The notes: generated from the sequence alone by a model not told the origin. Counted from the first letter of the stretch, positions 1 to 9,457 are shown. The stretch: 64,000 nt of DNA from Acidimicrobiaceae bacterium (GCA_905182565.1 CAJJCB010000018.1:62001-126000), one strand, 5' to 3'. Made by a program: numbers and translations.

Positions 1-564
1 CGAGGCTTTGGGCACAACTTGGTTAATTAAGCCCATGGACAAAGCTTCATCTGCTCCGAATCGGTCAGCCAGAAACATAATGCGTTTGGCAGCAGATGGA
101 CCTACCAGTTGTACTAATTTGCCTAAACCGGCAGTCGCATAACCCAGCCCTAAGCGTGCTGCCGGAATTGTGAAAAGCGCATCGTCAGATGCAACCCTGA
201 TATCAGCAGATAGAGCTACTGCTAACCCTCCACCGATGCAATATCCATGGATCATCGCTATCAGTGGTTTACGCAAATTACTAAGCGCTGCGTAAGCCTC
301 TGAGGTAGCGTCGTCATAGCCATCATTAGATTCGCTGTTCTGTCGTTTCTCACTGAATTGGCTGATATCAGCTCCGGCTGCGAATGCTTTTTCTCCAGAA
401 CCTTTGATAACGACAACCCTAATCATTTCATCATCGCCGAGGTCAATAGCGGCATTTCTAAGAGCAATCCACATGTCTGCGCTTATCGCATTGTGGCGTT
501 CAGGATGATCAAGAATAATTGTGCCGACATAGCCGTTACGTTCAATATGTATCTGTCCTGCCAC
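1..564 (-). CDS. Enoyl-CoA hydratase/isomerase family protein, partial (3' end beyond left edge)
   Basis: Crotonase-fold enzyme that hydrates or isomerises enoyl-CoA thioesters in the cytoplasm. Reading the complement from a GTG at 564 gives 188 residues with the family landmarks in order: an LDHPERHNA strand near the N-terminus, the oxyanion-hole segment FAAGADIS, CIGGGLAVAL, and FTIPAARLGLGY followed by GLINQVVP at the edge. The position that carries the first catalytic Glu in classical hydratases (in the FxxPE segment) is Ala here, so the reaction may differ; such Ala variants are common among uncharacterised paralogues. The frame stays open upstream to a stop near 694, but the GTG fits the usual short N-terminus. 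A second, complete paralogue lies upstream on the same strand. Confidence 0.85.
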   Translation of the reverse strand, partial: MAGQIHIERNGYVGTIILDHPERHNAISADMWIALRNAAIDLGDDEMIRVVVIKGSGEKAFAAGADISQFSEKRQNSESNDGYDDATSEAYAALSNLRKPLIAMIHGYCIGGGLAVALSADIRVASDDALFTIPAARLGLGYATAGLGKLVQLVGPSAAKRIMFLADRFGADEALSMGLINQVVPKAS

Positions 565-952
565 AGCAAGAAATGGTACACCTACTTCTCGGACCGTTGG
601 TGGTTCGATAAGCGGGGATAAATAAGCAACGTGCAAAAGCTGAGAGATGGACTCGATGGCGGTCTTTATTGCGGTGCTCTGAATCAAATGCAATCACTGA
701 TTAATCAAAACGTAATTTCTAATAGCTCACTAAGTCGACATTTAGCTGAAACAACCAGTGACTAGTTACAGTCGCGGAACTTAGTAATCGCAGGAAAGCT
801 GGCGGCTATTCAAACTAAACAAAGTAGATGTTCTTAAACAATTCTCAATCCACACGGGAGATGTTGTCAAAGAGGGAGATTCTAAGGACCAGCTATTGGA
901 GTCATGCAGATCCTAGAGCTCAAGGTGAAGTTATCAGCTAATCAATTTGAGA
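565..952. other. Intergenic region between two crotonase genes
   Basis: No intact gene is visible here. On the plus strand a short open stretch (788-916) resembles the middle of a biotinyl/lipoyl domain and is listed separately. The rest shows no recognisable RNA or strong terminator. Confidence 0.5.
788..916 (+). pseudogene. Possible remnant of a biotinyl/lipoyl attachment domain
   Basis: A 42-codon plus-strand frame, bounded by stops and lacking a start codon, contains a GDVVKEGD segment followed eight residues later by LLES. This matches the spacing of the biotinyl-domain pattern GDxVxEGDxLxxLESMKM. The sequence breaks down exactly where the MKM motif should follow: a stop lies at 914-916, and an alternative frame just after it reads like the post-motif strand (PRAQGEV). 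It could be a decayed carboxylase carrier segment, or chance similarity. An intact biotin carrier gene exists at 14083. Confidence 0.3.
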
Positions 953-1729
953 CTATTTTGGCACCCAGTTTGGGTCTCTGCGTTCTTTGAAAGCACCAAT
1001 TCCTTCTTGAGCCTCCTCTGACTTGAACAGAGATTGACTTAAATGCGAAGTCCATTCCCAGGCTTCACTGCGCTGCATTTGCGGTACTTTCGAAACTAGT
1101 TGTTTCGACGCAGCAAGTGCATTTGGTCCGCCTTTCACAACTTTCCCGATGGTTTCGGATACGGCAAGATCGAGTTCAGAACGAGGAACAGCTTGATTAA
1201 TCAAACCGATGTATGCCGCTCTTTCGGCTGGAATCTTTTCTCCGCTTAAGAACAATTCACTGGCATTCGCGCGGCTCAGTTTTGGAAGGCAGACAACGGA
1301 GATAACTGCTGGTGCGACTCCAATTCTGACTTCCGTGAAGCCAAAAATTATGTCATCAGCCGCAACAGAAATATCAAAAGCTGCTGCTAAGCCGACGCCT
1401 CCACCAGTGCAATGACCAGCTATTGAGCCGATTACCGGTTTTGGCGATTCCATTATGTCATCGAGAATTTTTGTAAACGTATGTCGCGCCTCGGGTTGAA
1501 CCACTCCTGGAGCAGCCGCTTTGAGATCGGCTCCAGCGCAAAAAGTATTACCATTATTCGTAAACAAAACAACTCGTATCGATGGGTCGTTCTGAGCTTT
1601 ATCGAAGCAATCGCCGATGGCATTCACCATCTCAACACTTAGAGCGTTCTTATTTTCGGGTCTGTTTAAAATGATTGTCGCAATTCCAGAAGAAATTTCG
1701 TAAATAGCTGCATCAGAATGTGTGCTCAC
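953..1729 (-). CDS. Enoyl-CoA hydratase/isomerase family protein
   Basis: Complete 258-residue crotonase-family protein. Landmarks: LNRPENKNAL (about 21-30), oxyanion-hole segment CAGADL (64-69), GHCTGGG (105-111), and FTEVRIG with Glu133 at the first catalytic glutamate position, then GLINQAVP near 180. Retention of the Glu suggests true hydratase activity, in contrast to the partial neighbour. It ends 389 bases upstream of that neighbour, so co-transcription is possible but not obvious. The substrate cannot be told from sequence; acyl-CoA degradation of fatty or branched-chain amino acids is the likely setting. The ATG at 1729 is the first plausible start. Confidence 0.9.
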   Translation of the reverse strand: MSTHSDAAIYEISSGIATIILNRPENKNALSVEMVNAIGDCFDKAQNDPSIRVVLFTNNGNTFCAGADLKAAAPGVVQPEARHTFTKILDDIMESPKPVIGSIAGHCTGGGVGLAAAFDISVAADDIIFGFTEVRIGVAPAVISVVCLPKLSRANASELFLSGEKIPAERAAYIGLINQAVPRSELDLAVSETIGKVVKGGPNALAASKQLVSKVPQMQRSEAWEWTSHLSQSLFKSEEAQEGIGAFKERRDPNWVPK

Positions 1730-1801
1730 GATATGGATTGTAGTTAGGTGATTGCTGTTTGTCGCCAGGTTGTCCTCTGGATGCCCTAACTAAATCCTAA
1801 G

Positions 1802-2926
1802 ATGATAGATGTGACTGACTTAAACACCACAAATGGGCAGACTGAACTTCAAGATGCTTGCGGGATTGATACTGATTGGTTATGTCAGAAAATTTTTGAA
1901 CTAACCGATAGCTCGGATCTCGCTGCTTTGGCAGGCTTCGTTGTAGATAAGCCGGTCAAAATTGTTTTGATTGTTGTCATAGCGTTGGTTGTACGAAGAA
2001 TTGTTCATCGCGGAATTGATGGATTGATCGAGCGATTGATGCAGGAACGTAAAGTTGATGAGCGGGGCGCTGTTGAGGAAGTGGAGTCAACTGGTACTGC
2101 AATGCGCCGAGACATACTTGCGAGGAAGCTATCTGCCTTGCATGAACGTTCTGAGCGGGCTCGCCAACGGGCTAAAACATTAGGTGTACTTTTTAAGAGT
2201 GTCGCATCTGCGGGTATTGGTGCAGTCATGCTAATGATGTTGCTCGGTGAATTCGATATCAACTTGGGTCCACTTATAGCGGGGGCCGGAATTTTGGGTG
2301 TGGCCATAGGGTTTGGTGCTCAGTCTTTAGTGCGTGATCTTCTCAGCGGTATCTTCATGTTGATCGAAGATCAGTACGGAGTGGGTGATGTGATCAATGC
2401 AGGCGAGGCGACTGGCACTGTTGAGTCAATTGGTTTAAGAACAACGAGGCTTAGAGATGTGAGTGGGACTTTGTGGCACATCCCTAATGGTGAAATTCGA
2501 AGAGTGGGCAATATGTCGCAAGTTTGGGCGCGGGCGATTTTAGATATTGATGTTGCATACGACACGGACCTAGACCTAGCTATGGAAACGATAAAAGAAG
2601 TAGCTGATGGGTTGTGGCAAGAGCAACGTCAAGAGGCAACGATTATCGAAGAGCCTGTCGTAGCAGGTGTTCAAAATTTCGGTGCTGATGCTGTGACCAT
2701 TCGGCTGTCAGTGAAGACCGAACCTTCAGAACAATGGGGGACTGGAAGGCTTCTAAGGAAACGACTAAAAGAGGCTTTCGATCGGGAAGGCATTGAGATT
2801 CCGTTCCCTCAACGTACGGTATGGCTTAAAAATGAATCAGATGTGAGCGAGCAAAACACTGATGAACCGAAACGAGTTAGTTACGAAGATAGATACGGAA
2901 TCTCAAAGGCTGGAACTGATGATTAG
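1802..2926 (+). CDS. Mechanosensitive ion channel, MscS family
   Basis: A 374-residue MscS-type channel that releases solutes from the cell on hypo-osmotic shock. It has a hydrophobic segment at about 50-66, a charged linker (70-125) rich in Arg and Glu, a second membrane helix at 130-148, and the pore-lining helix with glycine/alanine packing (about 155-185, including AGAGILGVAIGFGAQSLVRD) leading into the soluble beta domain (EDQYGVGDVIN). The C-terminal cytoplasmic domain follows. The family architecture is clear; conductance and gating cannot be inferred. The divergent crotonase gene starts only about 70 bases away, so the two share a promoter region. Confidence 0.92.
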   Translation: MIDVTDLNTTNGQTELQDACGIDTDWLCQKIFELTDSSDLAALAGFVVDKPVKIVLIVVIALVVRRIVHRGIDGLIERLMQERKVDERGAVEEVESTGTAMRRDILARKLSALHERSERARQRAKTLGVLFKSVASAGIGAVMLMMLLGEFDINLGPLIAGAGILGVAIGFGAQSLVRDLLSGIFMLIEDQYGVGDVINAGEATGTVESIGLRTTRLRDVSGTLWHIPNGEIRRVGNMSQVWARAILDIDVAYDTDLDLAMETIKEVADGLWQEQRQEATIIEEPVVAGVQNFGADAVTIRLSVKTEPSEQWGTGRLLRKRLKEAFDREGIEIPFPQRTVWLKNESDVSEQNTDEPKRVSYEDRYGISKAGTDD

Positions 2927-2944
2927 GAATCAGGGTTAGATATT

Positions 2945-4324
2945 TTAATTTGTGACGATGACGCGCGTCCCTACGGGCATCCATTCATAAAACTCTTTGG
3001 CCTGGTCATTTCGCAACCTAATGCAGCCCTCTGACCTGTAGGTACCTAGCTGAGCTTCAGTCTGAAGTGGTTCTCCATCGCCACCATTTGGAATATTGTG
3101 GAAACCAATTGCCTGAGTATTTCCCCAGGTGAAACGAACCATATATTCCATTGAAATATCATCATGGCCAGCAATAGTGCGCCGAGATTTTGAAAAAACG
3201 CTATAGTCACCTGGCTTTGGTATATCTGCTCTTCCGCTAACAAGATAACTTTTATGCACCGTTTCGTCGTCGTTTACTAACCATACGCGATGCGACTTGT
3301 TTGAGAAAATTGCTCGTTTACCGATGCCTGAATTGCTGGGAACAGCTGGTGAATTTTTGGTCACAAGCCAGTAGCCATTGTTGACGCGATCGAATGCGAA
3401 AGCTCCTATAGGGGCGGCAGCCGAAGCATTAATCGAACCCGAATAATAGGCACTTCCGAATGCGAAAATGCTTCCTCGGTGTCCGATTAGCCAATAGCCA
3501 TTTCCATCAGATGTACCTTGACCGCCGATTATTTGTGCGCTCGATAATTTGTTATGTCCTAATGACCCACGAAATTTAGCACTTCCAAAGCCGTTAACAG
3601 AACCATCGGAACCGACTAGCCAGTAGCCGTCCCCGGATGGAGTGCTAATTAGATCTACTGCAGGTCGATAGAGATTGTTTCCTTTTGCAGAGCCGTAAAA
3701 TTTGGCATCTCCGAAAGCAAAAATATCTCCCCCTGCTGATGTTAACCAATATCCATTTCCAGTTGGGCTAGGTTCTAAATCTACGATAGGAGTAGGTAGG
3801 TCTATATGGCCAGTGGCTCCATGCCACCTGGTTGAACCGAAGGCATAGATAACTCCTGTTGAAGTTGTTATCCAATAGCCCTTTCCATTTGGTGAAGCAG
3901 CTATGTCGGTAGCAGAGCCGAGGGCGTCGACCGTTCTTAATGCAGCAAGATCTCCTAAATGGTTAACATTGCCCGAAGCACTAACGATACCTGTGTCTGA
4001 AAGAGCCCAATAGCCGTTACCAGAAGGTGCTTCAGCCATAGAAATGATGTTGGTATTTGCACGATTTTGGAATGACCCTGCTTCGCAATTTTCTTCTACG
4101 TCACTTAGTGGTAGCGCTTCAGTTTGCCGGTTAGGTTTTTTGCATTCGAAGTTGCTGGCGTTTCCGAACACATGCACTTCGCCTGCTTGCGACGAATCTT
4201 GAGGAAGATAGATGCCCGGTTGTCGCGGTAACGCATTCAGAGACTTAATGTCTGAGAGAATAAAATAATTTGATGCACAGAAGAAAAGCAGCCATAAAAA
4301 AACTACCGGTTTTCGACTTCGCAT
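2945..4324 (-). CDS. L,D-transpeptidase (YkuD) with N-terminal GYW-repeat domain
   Basis: A 459-residue exported protein. An N-terminal hydrophobic segment (about 7-24) acts as signal or anchor. Residues about 95-325 hold six imperfect repeats built on GNGYWxxxxxGxIxxFGxAxxxG, likely a beta-propeller-like or beta-solenoid fold. The C-terminal part (about 335-459) is a YkuD L,D-transpeptidase domain with the catalytic SEGCIRLRN motif, Cys434. Such enzymes make 3-3 peptidoglycan cross-links outside the membrane. The repeat part may bind wall glycans; that is inference. The ATG is preceded by GGAG at suitable spacing. It lies just downstream of valS on the same strand. Confidence 0.88.
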   Translation of the reverse strand: MRSRKPVVFLWLLFFCASNYFILSDIKSLNALPRQPGIYLPQDSSQAGEVHVFGNASNFECKKPNRQTEALPLSDVEENCEAGSFQNRANTNIISMAEAPSGNGYWALSDTGIVSASGNVNHLGDLAALRTVDALGSATDIAASPNGKGYWITTSTGVIYAFGSTRWHGATGHIDLPTPIVDLEPSPTGNGYWLTSAGGDIFAFGDAKFYGSAKGNNLYRPAVDLISTPSGDGYWLVGSDGSVNGFGSAKFRGSLGHNKLSSAQIIGGQGTSDGNGYWLIGHRGSIFAFGSAYYSGSINASAAAPIGAFAFDRVNNGYWLVTKNSPAVPSNSGIGKRAIFSNKSHRVWLVNDDETVHKSYLVSGRADIPKPGDYSVFSKSRRTIAGHDDISMEYMVRFTWGNTQAIGFHNIPNGGDGEPLQTEAQLGTYRSEGCIRLRNDQAKEFYEWMPVGTRVIVTN

Positions 4325-4352
4325 GGTAACTCCGCTGTTATTCCAGGTTCCG

Positions 4353-6923
4353 TTACTCTTCCGGAACTAATGTGATGGTAATTTCTTTTTGATTATGGGG
4401 CTCGAACTCGAGTTCATTAATGTTCCCGGCTGCTGACAGATCGCCAGTTGCACTTTTTAGAAGTGCCAGTCGCTCGATAGTGTCTCTAATCGTTACTTTT
4501 TCCGCTACTGTTTTTAAACTTCTTTTTGCTTCGGTTTTAGCTCGGCGGATTTCAGAAAGAGCTTCGGCAGTTAAATCAAATACCGCCGGATCAATTCCAT
4601 CTGCGAGTTCTCTGATAGGAGCTGATTCTGGCCACTTTGCCTGGTGTATTGATCCAGATTTCCACCAGGACCAAACCTCTTCGGTAACGAATGGTACGAA
4701 TGGGGCAAAAAGTCTAAGCAAGGTATCAACTGCAATTGACAAGGTAGCGTGGGCTGACCTCGTGTCCTCATCATCGGTACTTCCGTAGGCCCTTGCCTTT
4801 ACTAGCTCGACGTAGTCATCGGTGAATGACCAAAAAAATTGTTCAGTTCGTTCCAAAGCTCTTGCATAATCAAATTCTTCAAATGCTTCTGTCGCAGACT
4901 CAACCAGATTGGCAAGACGATCGAGCAGAGACCGGTCTAGCGGATTACTAATTGTTTGATGGTCGTGTTCAAAATTTCCAGCCAAATTGAGGGCAAATTT
5001 TGAGGCGTTGAGAATTTTGATTGTGAGGCGTCTACCAATTTTCATCTGCCCTTCATCGAAAGCGGTGTCTGCTCCTGGCCGTCCATTTGCAGCCCAATAT
5101 CTAACTGCATCAGAGCCATACTCATCTAGAAGACCCGCCGGAGTCACCACGTTTCCCTTAGATTTTGACATCTTTTTCCTGTCAGGGTCCAGGATCCATC
5201 CCGATAGTGCACAGTTTTTCCAAGGAGCAATATCCGACTCTAAATGAGAACGAACCGTTGTCGAGAAGAGCCATGTTCTAATAATGTCATGGCCTTGAGG
5301 CCGCAAGTCCATTGGGAAAGTTCTAGCGAAAAGATCATCGTCATCGCCCCAGCCGCAAACTATTTGCGGAGTAAGAGAAGAGGTTGCCCATGTATCCATG
5401 ATGTCTGGTTCACCGGCGAATCCACCCGGTTGGTCTCGCTGCGTTGGTTCATAGCCCTTGGGTGTTTCGGACGAAGGATCTATAGGTAAATCTTGTTCAG
5501 TTGGAACTATTGGTTCGTTCCAAATTGGTGAACCATCTCCATCAAGCGGGTACCAGAGTGGAATAGGGATACCGAAAAAACGTTGCCGGCTAATCAGCCA
5601 GTCTCCGTTAAGTCCATCTACCCAATTCGAGTACCGTGCTTTCATGTAGCTCGGATACCAATTCATTTGGTTACCGCGTTCAATGAGTTGTGAGTTCAGC
5701 GTTCTATCCCGACCACCATTTTTGATATACCACTGACGACTAGTAACGATTTCAAGGGGTTTGTCGCCCTTCTCAAAAAACTTCACCGAATGACTTATCG
5801 GTCGCGGTTCTCCAATAAGATCGCCGCTTTCTTTCAGAATCTCTACGATTTCTTTCTTAGCGGAAAAAATAGTTTTTCCAGCTAAACGTGCATAAGACGA
5901 CAAACCGTAAGACGTCTCAATGCCTTCAGGAGGAGTTTCAATTATTCTTCCATTTCTGTTTATAACTGCTCGAACAGGAAGATTCAACTCTCTCCACCAT
6001 GTGACGTCGGTGGTATCACCGAAGGTACAGACCATCGCTATACCAGTTCCTTTTTCTGGGTCTGCGAGCTCATGGCTACACACTGGTATTTCGACTCCGA
6101 ATATAGGAGTTGTAACGGTTGTGCCAAATAGTGGTTGATATCTGCTGTCATCGGGATGGGCTACAAGAGCCACGCATGCAGGCAGCAGTTCTGGGCGCGT
6201 TGTGTCAATAAGAATTTGAACACCATTAGCGTCTAAAAAAGCCAGTTTGTGGTACGCACTGGTTTGCTCACGATCTTCCAACTCTGCCTGGGCAACTGCT
6301 GTCCGAAATGTGACATCCCAAAGGGATGGGGCCTCTGATTGGTAGGCCTCGCCTCGCTCTAAATTCTTTAAAAATGCTCGCTGAGCCACTTTCTGGCAGC
6401 GTTCATCAATTGTTGCGTAAGTTAGTGACCAATCAACGCTTAGCCCAAGTTGTCGCCATAGACCCTCGAAAATTTTTTCGTCCTCTTCAGTCAAAACGTG
6501 GCAGAGCTCTACAAAGTTGCGGCGGCTAATGCTTATTTCTCTACGCTTTTTTATTGCTTTCTCATCACCGCCGTCAGATGGAATTTCAAAATTTTCGTCG
6601 TAGGGAAGCGTTGGATCGCATCGAACTCCAAAATAGTTCTGCACCCTTCTTTCAGTTGGAAGTCCGTTGTCATCCCACCCCATTGGATAGAACACTTCTA
6701 GTCCGGCCATTCGCTTATAGCGAGCAATCGTGTCGGTGTGTGTGTATGAGAAGACATGACCGACGTGAAGGGACCCGCTGACCGTTGGCGGTGGGGTGTC
6801 TATGCTAAAAACTTGATCTCGCGTTTTGGTTCGCTGGAATTTATAGACGCCTTCTTGTTCCCAAGTCTGCATCCATTTGGACTCAAGTCCATCGATCGTC
6901 GGTTTTTCAGGAACCTGCGCCAT
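4353..6923 (-). CDS. valS: Valine--tRNA ligase
   Basis: Class I aminoacyl-tRNA synthetase charging tRNA-Val. With the ATG at 6923 the protein has 856 residues. The HIGH signature is HVGH (53-56) after PPTVSG, the editing domain lies in the middle, KMSKS is at 584-588, and an anticodon-binding helical domain follows. An in-frame TTG at 6950 would add nine residues, but the N-terminus MAQVPEKPTIDGLE matches the family start. The SVDWS, QRAFL and DVTFRTAVAQAELEDRE segments belong to the ValS type found in several actinobacteria and archaea rather than the E. coli type. No strong Shine-Dalgarno is visible. Confidence 0.95.
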   Translation of the reverse strand: MAQVPEKPTIDGLESKWMQTWEQEGVYKFQRTKTRDQVFSIDTPPPTVSGSLHVGHVFSYTHTDTIARYKRMAGLEVFYPMGWDDNGLPTERRVQNYFGVRCDPTLPYDENFEIPSDGGDEKAIKKRREISISRRNFVELCHVLTEEDEKIFEGLWRQLGLSVDWSLTYATIDERCQKVAQRAFLKNLERGEAYQSEAPSLWDVTFRTAVAQAELEDREQTSAYHKLAFLDANGVQILIDTTRPELLPACVALVAHPDDSRYQPLFGTTVTTPIFGVEIPVCSHELADPEKGTGIAMVCTFGDTTDVTWWRELNLPVRAVINRNGRIIETPPEGIETSYGLSSYARLAGKTIFSAKKEIVEILKESGDLIGEPRPISHSVKFFEKGDKPLEIVTSRQWYIKNGGRDRTLNSQLIERGNQMNWYPSYMKARYSNWVDGLNGDWLISRQRFFGIPIPLWYPLDGDGSPIWNEPIVPTEQDLPIDPSSETPKGYEPTQRDQPGGFAGEPDIMDTWATSSLTPQIVCGWGDDDDLFARTFPMDLRPQGHDIIRTWLFSTTVRSHLESDIAPWKNCALSGWILDPDRKKMSKSKGNVVTPAGLLDEYGSDAVRYWAANGRPGADTAFDEGQMKIGRRLTIKILNASKFALNLAGNFEHDHQTISNPLDRSLLDRLANLVESATEAFEEFDYARALERTEQFFWSFTDDYVELVKARAYGSTDDEDTRSAHATLSIAVDTLLRLFAPFVPFVTEEVWSWWKSGSIHQAKWPESAPIRELADGIDPAVFDLTAEALSEIRRAKTEAKRSLKTVAEKVTIRDTIERLALLKSATGDLSAAGNINELEFEPHNQKEITITLVPEE

Positions 6924-7172
6924 GCTGATTACGGTATCGGGAGGAAACAACTTGTCACCGGGTATCTGATTAACGTTTTGAGGAAATTACTTTTCTTAAC
7001 GAAATTTAAGAAACCTCAATGAAATGCCAAGGACAGAGGGCTGCTTTGCGTACTCTCGGTTGACATCTCAGATTCAATAGATTTAACGATTACTGACGCA
7101 GGAAGTCTCGAACGAGTTCTTGAAGATCAGAATAAGTTTGCGTCGCACGGTCTGCGCGTTCGGTCTGCATGT
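6924..7172. other. Divergent intergenic region before the GGDEF-like gene
   Basis: Lies between valS (minus) and the next plus-strand gene. The plus-strand frame of the downstream gene stays open back to 7023 (reading LCVLSVDISDSIDL near its start) but contains no ATG, GTG or TTG before 7173. The N-terminus of that gene may therefore be longer with an unusual start, or the open stretch may be chance. Confidence 0.4.
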
Positions 7173-8174
7173 TTGAGACGAACTCGATATCTCATTGTTG
7201 TCTTGCTTCCAGCGTTATTATGGTCTCAGGGAACAACTAGTATCCCTGGGCCTTTAGCCCCGCCATTACCACTAGGGATCATGCTCGGTGGGATGTTGCT
7301 TTTTGTTAACTTGATTGATCCAAGTCGGAACCCGCAAGTTCCGTTATCTTCGATAAAGTTCAGAATTGTTCTAGAAACAGCTGCAGACACAGCAATTATT
7401 TTTGTTGCGATTTGGTGTGTTGGAATGGATCCCTCAAGTGGGCTCTGGATGCTATTATTATTTCCTATTTTTGAAGCTGTTGCGAGGTTCTCAGTGCTTC
7501 GCGCAGCACTAATTTCTATTGCAATAGCGTTACTGCATGTAATAAGCGAAATTTGGTTTTCGATCCGTTACGTGGAGTTGAATTTAGATTCTGCCGGTTT
7601 AGCTCATGAAGTAGCACTCTTGTTGTTAGTGGCGGTTGGGGCGCGCGTTCTTCTTTCAGAAGGAAATGAATATTCCGATTGGGCACCGACTAGAGCAGGT
7701 GCTCCGATAAAGCTAAAGAAACGCAAAGGCGAACGCCGCCTTCCGCCAACTGGAGGTTTAGCTGTTCTGTATATCGATCTTGAATTTGAGAAAGAACTTC
7801 CCAAGACAGTTAAACTAACGCTTGTACGTGAAGTAATCGCCCGAAGAATTTCATCTTGTATTCGGACCGAGGACTCGGTTCTTGGCTGCGATAAGGATGC
7901 CTTCGCCGTGCTGCTACCAGGTGTTCGTGACGTAGATGGCGCTGTCATCGTAGGTGAACGAATCCTTGATAAATTTGGAGATCCGATAGCAGTTGCTGGG
8001 CATTTAATTTCGATTAATCTAAGACTGGGTGCGGCTTATTCTGCGCATCCAGTGGCTGAACCTGATGATCTCATAGGTTCTGCTGGACGCGAGGTTATTC
8101 TGGCTAAACGGCGGGGTGGTAGTTCGCTTGTGATTCATGAGCCCGAGCCGATGTTAGTAGTAGCCGTAAATTGA
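7173..8174 (+). CDS. Membrane protein with degenerate GGDEF domain
   Basis: A 333-residue protein with about five membrane segments in residues 1-162, a basic linker (177-190), and a C-terminal domain with the fold pattern of GGDEF diguanylate cyclases (about 193-325). The catalytic loop that should read GGDEF is GCDKDAFAVLLP (238 on), so the glycines and the metal-binding Glu are missing. It is therefore probably not a cyclase; it may be a signalling or nucleotide-sensing pseudo-enzyme. The start shown is a TTG, the only standard start codon before the membrane part; the frame is open upstream to 7023. Function unknown. Confidence 0.6.
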   Translation: MRRTRYLIVVLLPALLWSQGTTSIPGPLAPPLPLGIMLGGMLLFVNLIDPSRNPQVPLSSIKFRIVLETAADTAIIFVAIWCVGMDPSSGLWMLLLFPIFEAVARFSVLRAALISIAIALLHVISEIWFSIRYVELNLDSAGLAHEVALLLLVAVGARVLLSEGNEYSDWAPTRAGAPIKLKKRKGERRLPPTGGLAVLYIDLEFEKELPKTVKLTLVREVIARRISSCIRTEDSVLGCDKDAFAVLLPGVRDVDGAVIVGERILDKFGDPIAVAGHLISINLRLGAAYSAHPVAEPDDLIGSAGREVILAKRRGGSSLVIHEPEPMLVVAVN

Positions 8175-8222
8175 GTGAGCGTTAAGTTGGCATAGTTTGT
8201 TACCAGTAGGTAACTTACGGGT

Positions 8223-9434
8223 ATGGATTTCAACCCTGAGCTAAACGAAGACCAAATCCAGATTAAAGATTGGGTGCATACTTTCGCCGAAGACGTTATT
8301 CGCCCCGTTGCCAGTGACTGGGACGAGCGCGAGGAAACTCCTTGGCCCGTTATTGAAGAAGCGGCGCGTATCGGTTTATATGGCTGGGAGTTTATGGCCG
8401 AGGCCATGATGAATGACCCGACGGGTTTGACAATGCCAGTCGCTCTTGAAGAATTGTTTTGGGGAGACGCGGGTATTGGATTGTCAATAATGGGAAGTGG
8501 CTTAGCTGCAGCAGGCATCGCTGCTTCTGGTACCCGTGAACAAGTTATGGAGTGGGTTCCTCAGTGCTATGGCTCACCTGGAAACCTGATGCTTGGGGCT
8601 TTCGCCTCCTCCGAACCAGATGCTGGGTCGGACGTTGCAGGAATGCGAACTCGTGCGGTCTATGAAGAATCGACGGATGAATGGGTGCTCAACGGAACAA
8701 AAACATGGATAACTAATGGCGGTATCGCGGACGTGCATGTGATCGTCGCAGTCGTGGAGCCAGAATACCGAAGTCGTGGTCATGCTAGTTTTGTTATCCC
8801 TCCAGGTACTAAGGGACTCAGTCAAGGTCAGAAGTTCAAAAAACATGGCATAAGAGCCAGCCACACAGCAGAAGTTGTTTTAGATGATTGTCGTATTCCC
8901 GGGAATTGTTTACTCGGAGGCAAAGAAAAATTAGATGAACGTTTAGCTCGGGTTCGTGAGGGCAAGTCTGGAAACGCTCAGGCTGCCATGCAAACTTTCG
9001 AGTCCACTAGACCTGCTGTAGGTGCCCAGGCAGTCGGAGTCGCTCGAGCTGCTTACGAGTATGCGTTGGAGTATGCAAAAGAGCGGCATCAATTTGGTCG
9101 GGCGATTATTGAGAATCAGTCCATTTCTTTTATGCTTGCAGACATGGCGATGGAAATTGAGGCGGCAAGAGCGTTAGTACATAGGGCTGCCTGGCTCGGG
9201 AAACACCGGAAATACAAAAATGCCGAAGGTTCAATGGCCAAGCTGAAAGCTGGGCGCGTAGCTGTCTGGTCTACTGAACGCGCCATTCAAATTCTGGGAG
9301 GTTACGGGTACGTTCGAGATTATCCGGTTGAACGTTGGCACCGAGACGCCAAAATTTTTGATATTTTCGAAGGCACCGAACAAATCCAGCAGCTAGTTAT
9401 TGCCCGTGCGATATCCGGAATCAGAGTCGAGTGA
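8223..9434 (+). CDS. Acyl-CoA dehydrogenase
   Basis: A 403-residue FAD enzyme of the acyl-CoA dehydrogenase family, introducing the alpha-beta double bond in acyl-CoA and passing electrons to ETF. N-terminal helical domain; flavin-binding segment EPDAGSDVAGM (about 134-144) followed by NGTKTWITNGG; C-terminal helical domain ending in the IFEGTEQIQQL motif with the catalytic Glu at about 383. ETF genes occur at 28092-29845 in this window. The chain-length preference is not readable. It is not obviously in an operon with the small membrane protein gene that follows. Confidence 0.93.
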   Translation: MDFNPELNEDQIQIKDWVHTFAEDVIRPVASDWDEREETPWPVIEEAARIGLYGWEFMAEAMMNDPTGLTMPVALEELFWGDAGIGLSIMGSGLAAAGIAASGTREQVMEWVPQCYGSPGNLMLGAFASSEPDAGSDVAGMRTRAVYEESTDEWVLNGTKTWITNGGIADVHVIVAVVEPEYRSRGHASFVIPPGTKGLSQGQKFKKHGIRASHTAEVVLDDCRIPGNCLLGGKEKLDERLARVREGKSGNAQAAMQTFESTRPAVGAQAVGVARAAYEYALEYAKERHQFGRAIIENQSISFMLADMAMEIEAARALVHRAAWLGKHRKYKNAEGSMAKLKAGRVAVWSTERAIQILGGYGYVRDYPVERWHRDAKIFDIFEGTEQIQQLVIARAISGIRVE

Positions 9435-9457
9435 TAGCTATTAGCGACTCAAATGCT

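Noticed and set aside
3361-4060. Spaced repeats as a possible CRISPR or tandem array
   Set aside because: The similarity follows the protein repeats of the L,D-transpeptidase gene; units are diverged at DNA level and in frame.
4420-4788. Plus-strand open frames within valS
   Set aside because: They are antisense to the conserved synthetase and show no protein-like motifs or ribosome binding sites.
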